A stretch of DNA of 64,000 nt from the NCBI RefSeq assembly GCF_000165425.1, contig NW_001799055.1, positions 3,804-67,803 of the forward strand. Reading direction: 5' to 3'. Each line of letters begins with the position of its first letter. Position 1 is the first letter of the stretch. The notes below the pieces were generated by a model, which made no database searches, was not told the origin of the DNA, and saw nothing but the letters and a program-made list of their open reading frames with translations. The DNA comes from Paramecium tetraurelia (Eukaryota; Ciliophora; Oligohymenophorea; Peniculida; Parameciidae). Below, in pieces: positions 1 to 12,210 of this stretch. A program made the translations under genes and the position numbers.

Positions 1-90
1 ACCCAAACCCAAACCCAACCCCAAACCCCAACCCAAACCCAAACCCGAACCCAAACTCAAACCCCAAACCCAAACCCAAACTCTAAAGCC
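1..90. repeat. Macronuclear telomere (C3A3/C4A2 mixed repeat)
   Basis: About 90 bases of CCCAAA and CCCCAA units in irregular order, with occasional variants such as CCCGAA and AAACTCAAA. The mix of two six-base units is typical of Paramecium telomeres, where telomerase adds GGGTTT and GGGGTT. The C-rich strand reads inward, so this is a left chromosome end. Unique sequence starts at about base 90. Confidence 0.95.
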
Positions 91-228
91 AAGTTGATGA
101 AGCAATCTACCCCATCCCCAATACAATATTAAAAAGAGTAAAAATTTAAGACTCCATAGAATATCTCTCAAAAGATCTAGAGTCTAAGTCAAATCAAATC
201 AGAAATTTAATAATTAGGTTAAGAATAG

Positions 229-1458
229 ATGGTCAAAATAACAAATATCCTCAATAAAATTAAGAATCATGAATTTAATGAAAAGAACTACTCAATGGAT
301 GAATATGAAGAAATTAAAAATCATTTAATCATTAAAAGTATCATGGGGATAAGAAGATTATAGAAATCATAAAATGTTTAGTTCATCTTACTGCCTTAGA
401 TAACAGATATATTTCGTGTGGATCAAATTCTCTTCATTTATTAGTTGTAATGAAAGTAGATATGAGATAATACAGTTTTGAGAATGTCAAAATTAGAGAT
501 ACCACTTTGGTTGGCGGAAATTTTGTAAGATGCAATTTTAATGGATCAGAATTTGACAATGTATACATTAGTGGAATGAATTTGAGTTAGACTTAATTAT
601 TTAATTGTAAATGGAAAAATATCAAAATACATGAGTTAAATAAATTAGATGGTCATGATGGAAAAGTCAATTAGGTATGCTTTTCTTCCGATGGTAAATC
701 ATTAGCTTCTTGTAGTGATTATAATTTGATTATATTGTGGGATGTTAAAACTGGAAAAGAAAAGTCGAAAATTAGAGTCAAGGAAAATGTAAAATCAAGT
801 ATGCTTCTCACCTAATAATACAATAATAGTTTTCAGCATTGGAAAATTTGTGTATTTATGGAATCTTAAAACAGGAAAGGAAGTTATCTAAATTAAAATG
901 GTCATTTTGAATGATGTTAATTCAATTTGTTTCTCTCCTAATGGTACTAAAATAGCATCTGGTAGTGAAGATAAGTCTATCTGTTTATGGGATGGTAAGA
1001 CAGGATAATAAAAAGCCAAATTAGATGGTCATTTCATCAATAGTTTATTCAGTCAATTTGTCTCCCTGATGGTACTAACATTAGCATCTGGTAGTTATGA
1101 TGAGTCTATTCGTCTATGGAATGTAAAAGCATCAAAGAAAATAATCCAATCAGATAGTAGCTACAAAGATCTGCTTACCCAGATTAAAATACCACTTCAG
1201 AAGAGCTCCTTATTTGCAAATGGTATTTGTTATTAATCATTATTTAGTTAATCCTGATCTTACAATACTTAGAATATGTTAGAATCCTTAGTTAGAAGCA
1301 TAAGGAACACTAATCTTATAAGGACAATTCATAAATCATTAAGGGGAAGATTTAAAATCATTGTTTAAATCCAAAGGAAGTTTCTTTTTAGAAGACTTAA
1401 AGCAAAATGAAATTGAAATATTCATTAAGAACAATACAATTAATAATTTTAATTAATT
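229..1458 (+). pseudogene. Broken WD40-repeat gene, subtelomeric
   Basis: Translation with TAA/TAG as Gln gives pieces of a WD40 protein of a kind common in Paramecium: a lead-in resembling NVYISGMNLSQTQLFNCKW, then repeats with FSSDGKSLASCSD, FSPNGTKIASGSED and ASGSYDESIRLWN. These lie in different frames, with in-frame TGA and frame changes near 800, 910 and 1060 that no short GT-AG intron repairs. The last part (about 1260-1458) reads on in one frame to a poor C-terminus. This fits a decayed copy of a large family near a telomere. Whether any part is transcribed cannot be seen. Confidence 0.7.
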
Positions 1459-3590
1459 TCTTATGCCTTTTTTTTAATAATATTATTTTTTTGTTTCAAT
1501 CTTGAATCCTCATTTCCTAATATAGATAATTACATATTTTTCAAAAGTATTAATTTCAAGATGTTTACTCGGACATTGCTCTGTTGTTTCCACTATTTGA
1601 AAGCATTTTGAATAACCTTGTAATTTTTGTTAATTAGGAGCTGAGTATACTGGTTGTAGTTCTTGTAGCTAAAATTTTTGTCCATTATTCAAAGTGGCTT
1701 GTGGCTAACACTTGCCCATTCTGTGAATGTGGGAATTGATGCAGTATAGTCTAATACTGCACCATTATAAAGCAAACTGAGGATTTTATTCAGTCAGCCC
1801 CCATGCTACCTTAAGATGTAGAATTATTCTTCTTATTAGAGTGAATCAGAAATGCTTTCAATTATAAAATGTGTGCTGGTTGCTCGGATGTAGCATATTA
1901 ATTATCAATTCTGTTGCTTAATAAGCGGCTAAAATTTCGATAAAATTGGACAGATTTCAACCCTTGTTACTCTTGTGCAATATTTGGACCTAATATCAAG
2001 CATATATTGGAGTTCTACTAATAATGGTGCAGGTTTGAGTTACTACGCTTGTCAATAATGTTTCAAAGTTAAACGATATTTGTTAATCATATGCTGCTTC
2101 CTTTACATATTGATCCTTGATCTACTCATCTTGAAACTTATTGAGACTTTGAGGTTCTCTGTGCTTATTGTTCTATGGTATTCTGATGGAGATAGATTTG
2201 ACCTGTGTCTTATAACATGGTAACTGGTATTGGCTACCAATTATATAGTTGCGTATTTTTTTTGTTAATTCCAATATCCTGTTACTACTGTTTAATGTTT
2301 TGGTTGTCAGAGAAAACCATGCTATAGAGTGTATATAATGCAACAATTCCCACACTATTTAATGCCTTGGTCCTTTAATTCTTATTACTCCAGGCCACCT
2401 GAATGTGCTTTCAGCATTCCTAAATGTGTATCACTCTTTATTTACATAGAATACTGATGGAGATACATTTAAATCATGTAGGTATTTCTTTTAAGCTTCT
2501 TGTATAAAACCTTTTCCAAATTTACGATATTAAATGTGATGATCTAGTAGCACTCATTTTTGATGGCTGCATCTTAGCAGCTGCATAATAAAAATGCTGT
2601 ATATTGTTTTTATCTTTGTCTTAAATGCAACACTCAATCAAATATATTCTTAACTAAATACTAAATATCTTCACTTCTTTAAAAACTTCTGACAACCTGC
2701 AAATTAGGGAGTTGATATTTCAATGCAAGAGGATTGCGCCAAAAATAAAGCATTGTGCAAAGCACTTAATTTTTAATAATAACTAAAACTGGTAAGACTT
2801 TACAAAACTTACATTTCTGCAAATGTGCAAATAATATACTTCATGTTTGTATTTATTTGATTGCATAATTAAGTTTTGTAATATGTTCAAAATGTGATGT
2901 TATTTATTTTAATGCTTCAGCTCTTCTTTGGCTATCAAGAGATTGTGTATGTAACACCTGGTAATCATGTTTACCTTAATCAAATCGAATTATAAAAAAA
3001 TGCAAAAAGCCATCTTGAACATTTCATGTAACAATACTGGAATCTGAAATTTATGTGCTGATTCATTTATAAAGTATTCTTACGCAATCAGTGGCTCTGA
3101 AGACAATTCTTTATTAACTTTATTTGTCACCACTTTAAAGAGCTATTCAAATCAAGAAAAGTTACTCTTATTAAAGTAAAGATTAATTCTATAATAGAAC
3201 TTTGATAAAATTAGAATACATTCTCAATGTTTAACTCCATGCCAATTCTTTAATTGTGAGAATCTTCTCGAATGAAGATGGCAACATTAGCAGAAAACAA
3301 GAAAAATGGCTCTATTTAAAATGAAATGATTTCACTAACTATGAGATCCTGAGAAGCATAAAAATTATCATTACCAAGAAGAGTAGCGCCTAAAGTTTAA
3401 GAATTTACATTTTAAATAAGGGAAAAAATAGATGAAACAATATGTTAGTTAAAAAGCTGCAAACAAATTATATTATATTAAGTATAATTACTTCATAATA
3501 TTAATTTTTAAATTAGTTCAATATTAGTTTGAACAATTACTTATTCTAAAAGGAATGAGATTTAGTTAATATTATTGTTAATTTCAAAAT
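1459..3590. other. Degenerate subtelomeric DNA, possible cysteine-rich remnants
   Basis: No intact gene is visible on either strand. The plus strand has an unusual density of TGT/TGC codons spread over several frames between 1,600 and 2,950, for example DFNPCYSCAIFG and SYYACQQCF. A short motif encoding (Y/N)(S/T)DGD(R/T)F occurs twice (about 2,178 and 2,453). This could be a decayed cysteine-rich surface protein gene, but no family can be named. Confidence 0.25.
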
Positions 3591-4577
3591 TCATGTAAAA
3601 TTTTCAAAATTTTCTGGTATGCTATCTATTCCTCCAAGGCCTAATTAATTCATTACTTCTGCCATTGTGGTTTCTATTTCTCCTAATAATTGATGGATTT
3701 CAGAGTCACCCATACATTCTTAAAATAAAACAATATTTTACCTGGTTTTTAAAGATTTTTAATTTGATCCTCTTCTTCAACTTTAAATTTTTAGTATGTA
3801 AAATCCTACACAATCATATTTATTGCATTAGGTATGTACTCTTTAAGTTCATTTTTATTCTAACTTAAAAATAATTTCTACCATCATTTGATTTACTATG
3901 TATTGGAAAGGTTCTGGCTGTTGTTTTAATATTTTAATGTTATATCTTATTATTTCTTTAACTTATTAAACCGATAAATCTTTGTTTGATAGAATTTTTT
4001 CTTTAATTTTTTATTTTACAGAAGCTTGTAGCATATATAATTATTAAAAGAACCCTCTTTCCATCAAAACTAGCATGCTTTCTTCAAATATCTCTTTGGT
4101 AACTCCCAATCTTTACAATAGTTCTGCTTATGATTTCTCTAGCAACTCTTCAATGTCTTCATTGTATTTCAATATTTATTATTTATATAAATTAAGTTGG
4201 GAATTTGATTTATAAGTCCTTCTCTATTTTCTATTTACTAGTGTTATTCGAATATATTCATCTCCTGCAACATCTATTGTATATTAAAGTATATCCACAA
4301 TTGTTTAAGGTTCTAAGCAATTAGTATTCGGAATATAATTCACTTGTATCAAATTAGAGATACTTTCAAATGCATTCATTGCAGCTGTGAACCTTGTTTA
4401 CATTGTGTCCTTTTCTAAATCAATAAACATAGTCTTTTTATTATTTTTATTTTGATTGTCATACCTTGTATTTGATGTATTTAGTGGGCCTTAACATTCT
4501 TAATCTTTCTTAATGTATGGATTTTATTAATTTCGATAGTATACAAATCCAGCACTAATTAAATAGGACTGCTGCAT
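3591..4577 (-). CDS. Unknown protein, 313 aa, two introns
   Basis: I do not recognise this gene. It opens at the ATG at 4577 (MQQSYLISAGFVYYRNQ) and stops at TGA 3591-3593. A continuous reading frame needs two introns: a 22-nt GTAGAA...TTAG intron near 3,880 and a 23-nt GTAAAA...TAAG intron near 3,740. The spliced length is 942 nt, divisible by three. The middle is helical and charged (DIEELLEKSQAELLQRLGVT), and the end is GLGGIDSIPENFENFT. No signal peptide or membrane segment is seen. It is the first apparently intact gene from the telomere. Confidence 0.65.
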
Positions 4578-4785
4578 TACCTTAAAAAAATGCCTGAAGT
4601 TGCCAAACCCAAAAACAGGATTTTATGCTGCTTATAAAAGGAGAAAAAAGCACCCATAAATAGACTTTAATTGTTATTTTATTATTGGATAGATTTAATA
4701 ATTAAATAATATTAAGTTGATAAATGGGGCTTTGGGCTTGGACACTTTATTAAATGTTAACACCAAAATTTTGACATTCGTAAAG

Positions 4786-5560
4786 ATGGAAGGTAATTAT
4801 CAATTGATTAGGATTTTAGAAAACGTAAATCAGTATGCATAGAACATAGATCTAGTCATTATGCTGGAAGATAGAATGGAACAATATAATGTTTTGGTCA
4901 AGATTAATTCGCAAATAAATATTATGAAGATTTTGATGTTGCACTTAAAAATTTAAAGAAGTTAATAGATTGAAATCAAAGAAGATGGATAGAATATAAT
5001 GACTACTTCAATCCATGGCTACTCTTGGAGATAGAATACCTTCTGTTTGGCATGGTTGAATGGCTCATTTATATGATGAGGCTCAAACTAGAACAGGCCA
5101 TTCATACTTTGTGTTGCAATTGTATAAATAACCAGGTAAAGACAATTAATCTCATACTCCAAACCACTTCATTCTTTAAGGAGCTCTGTAGAGTTTGAAT
5201 CGATTCGATTTTATGAACCATATTATAATAATTGCACCTATTAGAAAGTATTACAGTAATGGAATGATAGATCTCAAAAAATTAATTGTTGAAAAGTAAG
5301 CATATTCAGAAGTTTTATTGTCTAGCAGTAAATAATTCATTCCAAAATCTTAATGGTATTTATGAAAGCGTTTAAGAGGCAGACTTATTGGAAATAGTAT
5401 TATTTTAAAGAGAATAAAAGATTTTTGGAAAAATAGATTAAGAAGACTTTGAAGAGGGTGAGTTGGATGCAAAAGGACGGAATAAATCAATTAAAATAAT
5501 AAAGGGTTCCAAAAAGAAAAAAAGTTTCAAAATTTATTTAAATTAGATGTTGATTAATAT
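4786..5560 (+). pseudogene. Degenerate coding region of unknown family
   Basis: Several protein-like stretches lie in different frames: MEGNYQLIRILENVNQYAQ at the start, YYEDFDVALKNLKKLID, then GHSYFVLQLYKQPGKDNQ and FDFMNHIIIIAPIRKYYS, then EADLLEIVLFQREQKIFGKI near the end. TGA codons and frame changes separate them. I found one plausible 30-nt intron (about 5,297-5,326) but no set that joins all parts. It could be a broken gene or one with introns I failed to place. No family is assigned. Confidence 0.35.
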
Positions 5561-5673
5561 TGTCTTCTTTATTTATTTACTATTTTTTAATAATTCAATT
5601 TCATTGTTTTAATTTGTATATTAACACTAATTCTTAGCCCGCCAATTATTTTTTTGAAAACATAAATATTATC

Positions 5674-6314
5674 ATGAAAAATAACAGAAGAGGCTTATTC
5701 ATAGTTCTTGAGGGATTAGATAAATGTGGCAAATCTACACAAACTGAATTATTAAGTGAAGCTCTTGATGCAAAAAAAATGTAATTTCCAGACAGAAGTA
5801 CTTCGATGGGTTTAATCATATCCGATTATTTGAAAGGAAAAAGAGATATTAATGATCAAGTGATTCATCTATTATTTTCAGCAAATAGATGGGAAGCACA
5901 GTATTAATTATAAAAGAATTTAGAAATACAATAATAGAAACATTGAATAAAGGAATCAATATTGTTTGTGATAGATATGCGTATTCTGGAGTAGCATTTT
6001 CATCTGCAAAAGGACTTCCCATTCAATGGTGTAAATAATGTGATTCAGGTTTACCAAAACCAGATCTTGTAATATACTTAAGAGCTCCAATTAAATAATT
6101 AAAGGATAGGGGAGACTTTGGTGCAGAACGATATGAAAAATAAGAATTTTAGTAATAGGTTTAAGAGGTTTTTGATAAAATGGCTCAGGAAGAATAATTT
6201 AATATTATTAGTGCTATATAAACTAAAGAAGAAATATTTTCTCAAATAATGGAACTTATTAATGATTACCCTTAGAATGCTCAAATTAATACAATTGAAT
6301 AACTTTGGAGTTGA
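5674..6314 (+). CDS. TMK: Thymidylate (dTMP) kinase
   Basis: This is the enzyme that phosphorylates dTMP to dTDP with ATP, an essential step in dTTP synthesis. The N-terminus carries the P-loop in [15 protein letters not shown] (residues about 8-22). It is followed by FPDRSTSMG, the substrate-binding DR motif in [17 protein letters not shown], and a LID-like stretch with [10 protein letters not shown]. One intron of 23 nt (5901-5923) restores frame. The spliced product is 205 aa, the usual length for the family. The ATG at 5674 is the first in frame. It is in eukaryotic DTYMK style, without an obvious targeting peptide. Confidence 0.93.
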
Positions 6315-6597
6315 ATTGAGTAACTTTACTTCATTCATTTCATATATTTTTAATATATATCAAATTTATTTACTTTGCTTAAATTGGTTAGTTTATTATC
6401 AAAATTCAATTAATACATAATTTTGAAAAAGTACTTAAGATTGACATTCTGAAAGTCAATTCTTACTTATTTTTGCCAAATATGATTTTTTCAACCATTT
6501 ATTGTTTCATTTTAATTAATTTATTCTTGTAAAATAAATTACAAAAATCAAACTTAATGAGAAAAGAATTGCAAATTTTATTTAAACAACTAGAAAT

Positions 6598-6604
6598 AAA
6601 AAAA
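6598..6604 (-). terminator. Pol III terminator of tRNA-Leu
   Basis: A run of seven T on the minus strand starts two bases after the 3' end of the tRNA, the normal RNA polymerase III stop signal. Confidence 0.75.
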
Positions 6605-6605
6605 T

Positions 6606-6685
6606 TGACCACAGAGGGATTCGAACCCTCGCCCTTTCGGACTGCAGCCTGAATGCAGCGCCTTAGACCACTCGGCCATATGATC
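6606..6685 (-). tRNA. tRNA-Leu (anticodon CAG)
   Basis: The minus strand folds into a class II tRNA. The acceptor arm GATCATA pairs with TGTGGTC. The D-arm is GCC...GGC, and the anticodon stem CTGCA/TGCAG holds loop TTCAGGC with anticodon CAG. A long variable arm and the T-arm GAGGG-TTCGAAT-CCCTC follow. Anticodon CAG with the extended variable arm gives leucine, codon CTG. No intron is present. The internal A and B box promoter elements are intact, and a T7 terminator follows. Confidence 0.93.
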
Positions 6686-6726
6686 GTATATTAAGTACTT
6701 ATTCAAATAGATGATTATAAATTATA

Positions 6727-9700
6727 TCACTTTCTAATTCTAATTTTCTGCATTATCTTGTCGGATTCTGATGGATCCCATTTTCTTAATATTAATTTCA
6801 TTATATGCAACGGTAACCAACTGATTGTTACTAAAATAAGGACATTAATTATGAATTTTTAATCGATATCTGCTAAATTTATATAACTCTATAGGAATAT
6901 AATTGATCCTGCATAGACTATTAAAGTGAACATCTCAGCAATAAACATTACAAATCTAAAGTTATTCACTTCTGTAAACACATTTAATAATTCAGCTACT
7001 ATTAAACTACTAAATGTTACTGTAACTAAATCAAGAAATGTGTTTTAAAATACAGCAAAACTATATACCATTATAACAGCAGCTAGATAATTTAGTTAAC
7101 TATTACCTTGATAAACAGATTTAAACAACCACAGCAAAAAGGTTTTCACTGTCAACTCTCTACCTTTTAGCAGGGCTTTATATAATTCTGTGTATTCGAG
7201 AGCTTTTTCCTTCGTTACATCTTAATCAAAAATTAAACAAAAAACTGGAAACATTGTGTAGACTGTGGCATATCCTAACATCAACCAACCATTATAGATA
7301 GGAATAGCCACAAAATAAAAAACAATAGAGAATATGGTTTATATGGATGCAATTACTAGCCCCCTATGCATGACAAACTGAGCCATGACAGAAGTTCTCT
7401 TATAGGCCAACCTGCCATGCCATAAAAGTAACACAGCTAAGTGCTTAAACTTTAAAATAGAAAAATCACTGGCTAATGCTGCTTACTTTCCTTCTTTGCC
7501 AACTATTCCAACACCTACATCGGCAGCTTAGATCATAGCAACATCGTTTCCTCCATCTCCAATAGATAGAACTGTCTTTTAAGTATGCTCTTTTATCAAT
7601 TCTGTGACTTATGCTTTTTAGGTTGGTGAGCATCTACAACATACAACTGCAGGAGCATTACAAGCAACATGAAAAAATGCTGTGTGCTGGAACTCAAGAG
7701 CAACCTTTAAGGATTATCCATCTATAACTAGAACGCTATTATTTTTAAGAGCAAATTAATTAAGCTCATTTTGTAAGATTAAAGAATCTTCTATATCCTT
7801 AATTACAAACATTTCTTAAGTAGGACTTTTCAATCCAGTACTAATTGCTATGCATTAAGCTGTTTCGACTTTATCTCCAGTTAACATCCAGATTTATATT
7901 CCTGCATTTTTTAAAGATTCCAAAGTTGCATAAATGTCTTCCTACAGCATATCTTCAACTCCTGTTAATCCCAGTAATTCCATATCATTTTCGTAAAAGT
8001 CTAAAACCTTTGAACAACGAGCCTCTCTATCTTCCATCTAATTCTTTGCTTTCTCATATTCTGCGGTAAAATTTTTCAGATCATCTTCTGTTAAGTACTT
8101 TTAAGTTATCACCAAAGTTCTTAATCCTTCTCTACTTAAACTTTCGCATTCATCCATCAAAAATCCTCTTTAAACTTCTGGAACCTTTTATTTCATTACT
8201 GAATCTGCTCCTTTTAAATAAAAGATAGCACCTTTTTATCCTTACATTTGCAATATTATACCCATTCTTTTCCTTTCAGATGTGAATGGAAACTCATATA
8301 ATATTTTATATGATTCTGGTGTTCCTCCTGCATTTTGAATATTTATTTCTGTGAATTATCTATTTACTAATTTAAAACCAACATCTTCTGCAAAGTTGAC
8401 TAATGCAATTTCATCTGGGCTGCTTGCCTAAAATGTCCTTTATCCATCTTCTTCTACAGGAGTAACGTTATGACATAATGACAAAGCAGAAATTAGGTCT
8501 CTTACAATTTAATCTTTATTTCTTTTAAAAGGCTTTATTTTCTTACCCCCTTACTCTTGATACTTTTTTAAAATATCTTCCATAGGATATTTACTATTAG
8601 TGCAGTGCTTCTTTATCATTTTCTTTAATAAGCCTAAGGTTTCAACTGAAAAGGACATCCTCTCTAACGATAGCTTTTTAAAAATCATTGTATTTTAAGT
8701 CAATGTACCAGTTTTATCAGTTAACACATAAGAAATTCTACCTAATTCTTCAGGTATTGTACTATTTCTGGCAATTGATCCTTCAATATCCTTATCATTA
8801 GAAATGCAATAGGAAAAATACAATTTGGAAAAGTCTAGATTAACTCTTAAAGATATTGGAATGATTGAACTTAATAATAAGACATGTCTAAATAATTAAA
8901 GTAACCATTCATTTTAAAATCCACTGCTTAATACAATAGTAAATGCGGTACAAACTAACAATACACATAACAATTTAGCTAATTAATTTAATTCATCATC
9001 TAATCTTCCCATCTTCGTTCTTGGTTCTCTTGAATTTAGCGCAGATCTACATTCTTTTCCTGTGTAAACCACTACAGCCTATATCTTCCCAGAGGCCAAA
9101 AATGTGTTACACCATAGAGTGTTTTCTAATGATAATGCTTCTCTCTAGCCTTCTCCACCACCAACCTCTAACTTAAACAAACCTTTAAAATCGTATATAT
9201 CTAATTTAGGGGGTTCACAAGTAATTGATGCATTGAGAGTTGTTAGATTTTTGTTCTAGCCATAATTTTATGTATGCCTAATAGCCTTTCTTAATTTCCA
9301 GTCAGTTTCTCCATCCAATTAATCTGTCCTAATGAAAACTGTTCCTGTTACATCATTTGTGTGGAGCAATATTAAGTCGGCAGGTATTCTTTAATTTGCA
9401 TGAACTTCTATAATATCTCCTACTTTTAATTGCCAACTTTAAAGTTATAATGTTTTATCTTTTCCAATTTAAGTATATTCTTGCGAATTAGCCTCTTTAT
9501 CTCTTTTATACCTTTAAAAGTCATCATAAGCTTCTTTAAGCAATGTTAGGATCAATACGAATGCTAATGGAGCAACATAACTAAATAAAAATCCCACTTT
9601 AAGTAAGGGTACAAATTATGATAGTGTGATTAACAAAAATATTAGATTGAAAAAGTATTTAAATTGTTGATAGAGCACCATAGGAACGAATGACAAAATA

Positions 9701-9966
9701 TTGTACTTTTAGTTTTTTACTATATTTGGCAAATTATTTTAAGGATAGACCTTTCCATCCAAATAAATAATTCTTTATTCAACTTCTTTATCTGGTGGTT
9801 TAAGCAGATCATTAAATTAATTCTTAATTTTTTCGAAAAACCCTTATGTTTGGATTTAGGGCTCCTATGGTTCGATTAATTACTGCTTAAGGGGTTCCTA
9901 CCCATTATTATCAAATCGCCAACCTTGAACAGCTTTATGATTGGTTCCAGTTAATTCAAACTCCAT
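6727..9966 (-). CDS. P4-type ATPase (phospholipid flippase), Neo1/ATP9-like
   Basis: A 1,079-residue P-type ATPase of the P4 (lipid flippase) class, read without introns. Visible motifs are [12 protein letters not shown], the phosphorylation site [13 protein letters not shown] (Asp about residue 410), nucleotide-domain [17 protein letters not shown], and the hinge [19 protein letters not shown]4 signature [12 protein letters not shown] replaces the PEGL of cation pumps. PISLRVNL and [10 protein letters not shown] resemble the Neo1/ATP9 branch, which acts in Golgi and endosomes and is thought not to need a CDC50 partner (family knowledge). Ten or so hydrophobic segments are spread as expected. 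The frame stays open 60 codons above the chosen ATG (see findings). Confidence 0.92.
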
Positions 9967-10268
9967 TAGGAAATTGTTATTTATTTTATATTAATCAAAA
10001 ATAGGTTTTTCGATGTTTAACACTTCTTCAGGTTAAAGAATTAGATATGTTAAGGAAGCATCGGGAGCAAAGTCAACCACCTAAAGTTTTAAATATAAAT
10101 CTAAAGAATGCGATTTATCAGCAAATGATAGCACATCATCAGCTCACCTTAAACCTTTAATTTAAGTGTACGATTTAATCAATATAAATCAGCAAATAAT
10201 CTTATAATTAGCCCTTTGCAACAGCTTTACCTTTGCGAAAGTTGGCAAGTCCTTAAAAGTAAGTCCCG

Positions 10269-10914
10269 ATGGATGGGAGAATTGTTGAGAGAACTTACTC
10301 ATCTGTTAGAACAAGCAATTATGTAAAGAGGTCGTCTGTTGCTCCTGAAAAAAGAGTAGAAAATAAAAGTGTTATTTATGAAAAAAGATCAATAAAAATG
10401 CCGATTTGTCCTCCATCATCTACAAATGTAATTGAAGAGAAGCTTGAAGATGATTAAATCTAAGGCCAAGGCAGTGAAATGTAAAGTCAAAAAAGAAGGA
10501 AGAGTATCACATGTTTTGAGTTGACAGCTTACACTAATTAATAACAAGACAATCAGGAAATAATCGAGATGATGTCTAAATATTCAGAAAAAGAATTGGT
10601 AAGGTTAAATTTAAATTTAGAAACAAGTTTAAAATATAAGAGTGATAATAAATGGCCAATTTGATGAAAGAGAAATTCATGTAGACATTAGTTCAATACC
10701 CTTTGAATGGAGATTAGAGTAAATTGCATAATCATTAAATGAGATCTATAAATCATAATTTAATTAAAGTCTTCGCAATCCTGCTATTTCAGTACTTATA
10801 GGAAAGATTTAGACCAAGAAGTTAAGTAAGGATATGAAAAAATATGAACTTGTTTTAATGTCTTTAAAAGGACAACTCAAAGAATCTTTGATAGTATTAG
10901 AAGATAGTTCTTGA
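10269..10914 (+). CDS. Unknown protein, 207 aa
   Basis: Not recognised. The ATG at 10269 begins MDGRIVERTYSSVRTSNYVK, a basic, serine-rich N-terminus. One 22-nt intron (10599-10620, GTAAGG...TTAG) is needed, after which the frame runs to TGA 10912-10914. The C-terminal half (SSIPFEWRLEQIAQSLNEIY and following) looks helical and globular. There is no signal peptide or membrane span. It ends 58 bp from the convergent stop of the CDT1 gene. Confidence 0.75.
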
Positions 10915-10972
10915 TTATATATAGTGATGCTGTTATTTTATATTTCAAACTTTTAATTAAAGTGTCTTCTAT

Positions 10973-12100
10973 TCACATTTATTCAATAGATCTAATAATA
11001 GAAGGCAAATCTATTTCCCTATTCATCCTTAAGATTTAGCCATTCTAATTGTCAATTAGTTGAATCCAATGTGGACATAACTTTATTAATTAATCAATAT
11101 AAGTTTTTAATTAATTTTCATCTAGAATAAACTATTTTAAACTATTTAAACTGTATTTCAAAACATTTGTTAAGAACATATTTGAAACATCTCTTATAAG
11201 AAAATATTGATGAATTAATGAAGATATAGCTATTAATTACTTTTTTGGCGCTGAAAGATCAGTTTAAACAATTTCTAGTTTCTTTTTTTATTTCAATTTT
11301 TCTATTAAATTTTAACTGACTTTAGAATATGTTGGTTCTTTTGATACTTGACTTTGAATTTCATGTTTTTAAGTTTATTATTGGATTTATTTGGTTAATG
11401 CATTGGTCTCTTAAGGTTTCGTTTGTAGATTTTATTAAAATGGATTTTAGGGTAAGGCTGCTAAGCCAATTTGTTCCCCATTTTTTTAGATGTAATCAAA
11501 CATTAATTATTTAAAGTAATGTAAACGTTCCCCCAACTAGACATGAGATTTTAAATTGGCTTTTATGATTAAATCACTTCTGTCTAATCTTATTAATTTT
11601 TCATTCAAAGACCAATTAATATCATAAGCATTTGGAAAGATTTCCAATATTTATTGAATAATTTATTAAGTGACTTTAATTTTAGAATTTTGGCTCAATA
11701 ATTCGTAAATTGTATTTAAGAATGGCGGTTTTTATTAGCTTTGGAGAAATAAAAGCATTTCATCAATTTCTTTGAAAAAGTGGCACAAACTGGAATATTT
11801 ACTATGCATGAGCATTTTGTCAATAGAAGTAATCAAATGAAGATTAGAGAATCTTTCCCTTAAGGATCCTTTAGCCAAAATTGAGGACACGCTCTCTATT
11901 TTTTAAGGAGTCTTTTCTTTCTTTTCACTTGGTTACTTCTATTGCAGACTTTCAAAGTAGTCAATGCCGTTATAAGTTGAAGAATCCTCATTTAATTATT
12001 ATACTATTTCTAATGAATTTAATGTACTCTAAATTTTTACTCTTCTTTTTGGCTCATACGTGTCCTCTGGTTCTACGTAGTTATTGTTTAATTTTGCCAT
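10973..12100 (-). CDS. CDT1: DNA replication licensing factor CDT1-like
   Basis: A 375-residue intronless reading frame. Residues about 95-200 look like the geminin-binding winged helix of CDT1: YSSLCHFFKEIDEMLLFL, a conserved PPFLNTIYELL segment, then QIIQQILEIFPNAYDINW. The C-terminus looks like the second winged helix that binds MCM: LIKLCPHWIQLIDNQ with DLPSIIRSI near the end. CDT1 loads the MCM helicase at origins with ORC and CDC6. The N-terminus (MAKLNNNYVEPEDTYEPKRR) lacks a clear PIP box. The assignment rests on pattern similarity and domain order; the length is shorter than in animals. Confidence 0.72.
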
Positions 12101-12210
12101 TTTAAGTACTATAATGTAAATAAAATTTACCTTGTTAAGGCCTTTTCGTTTCTTTTTAGTAATTAGTTTCCATCTAAAATAATTGTTAAAATTTATTCAA
12201 TTAAAATATA

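Noticed and set aside
7845-8069. Plus-strand open frame opposite the P4-ATPase
   Set aside because: It is the antisense shadow of a strongly conserved ATPase segment.
10144-10191. Selenocysteine use at the two TGAs above the P4-ATPase
   Set aside because: No SECIS-like structure is evident, P4-ATPases are not selenoproteins, and TGA is the normal stop here.
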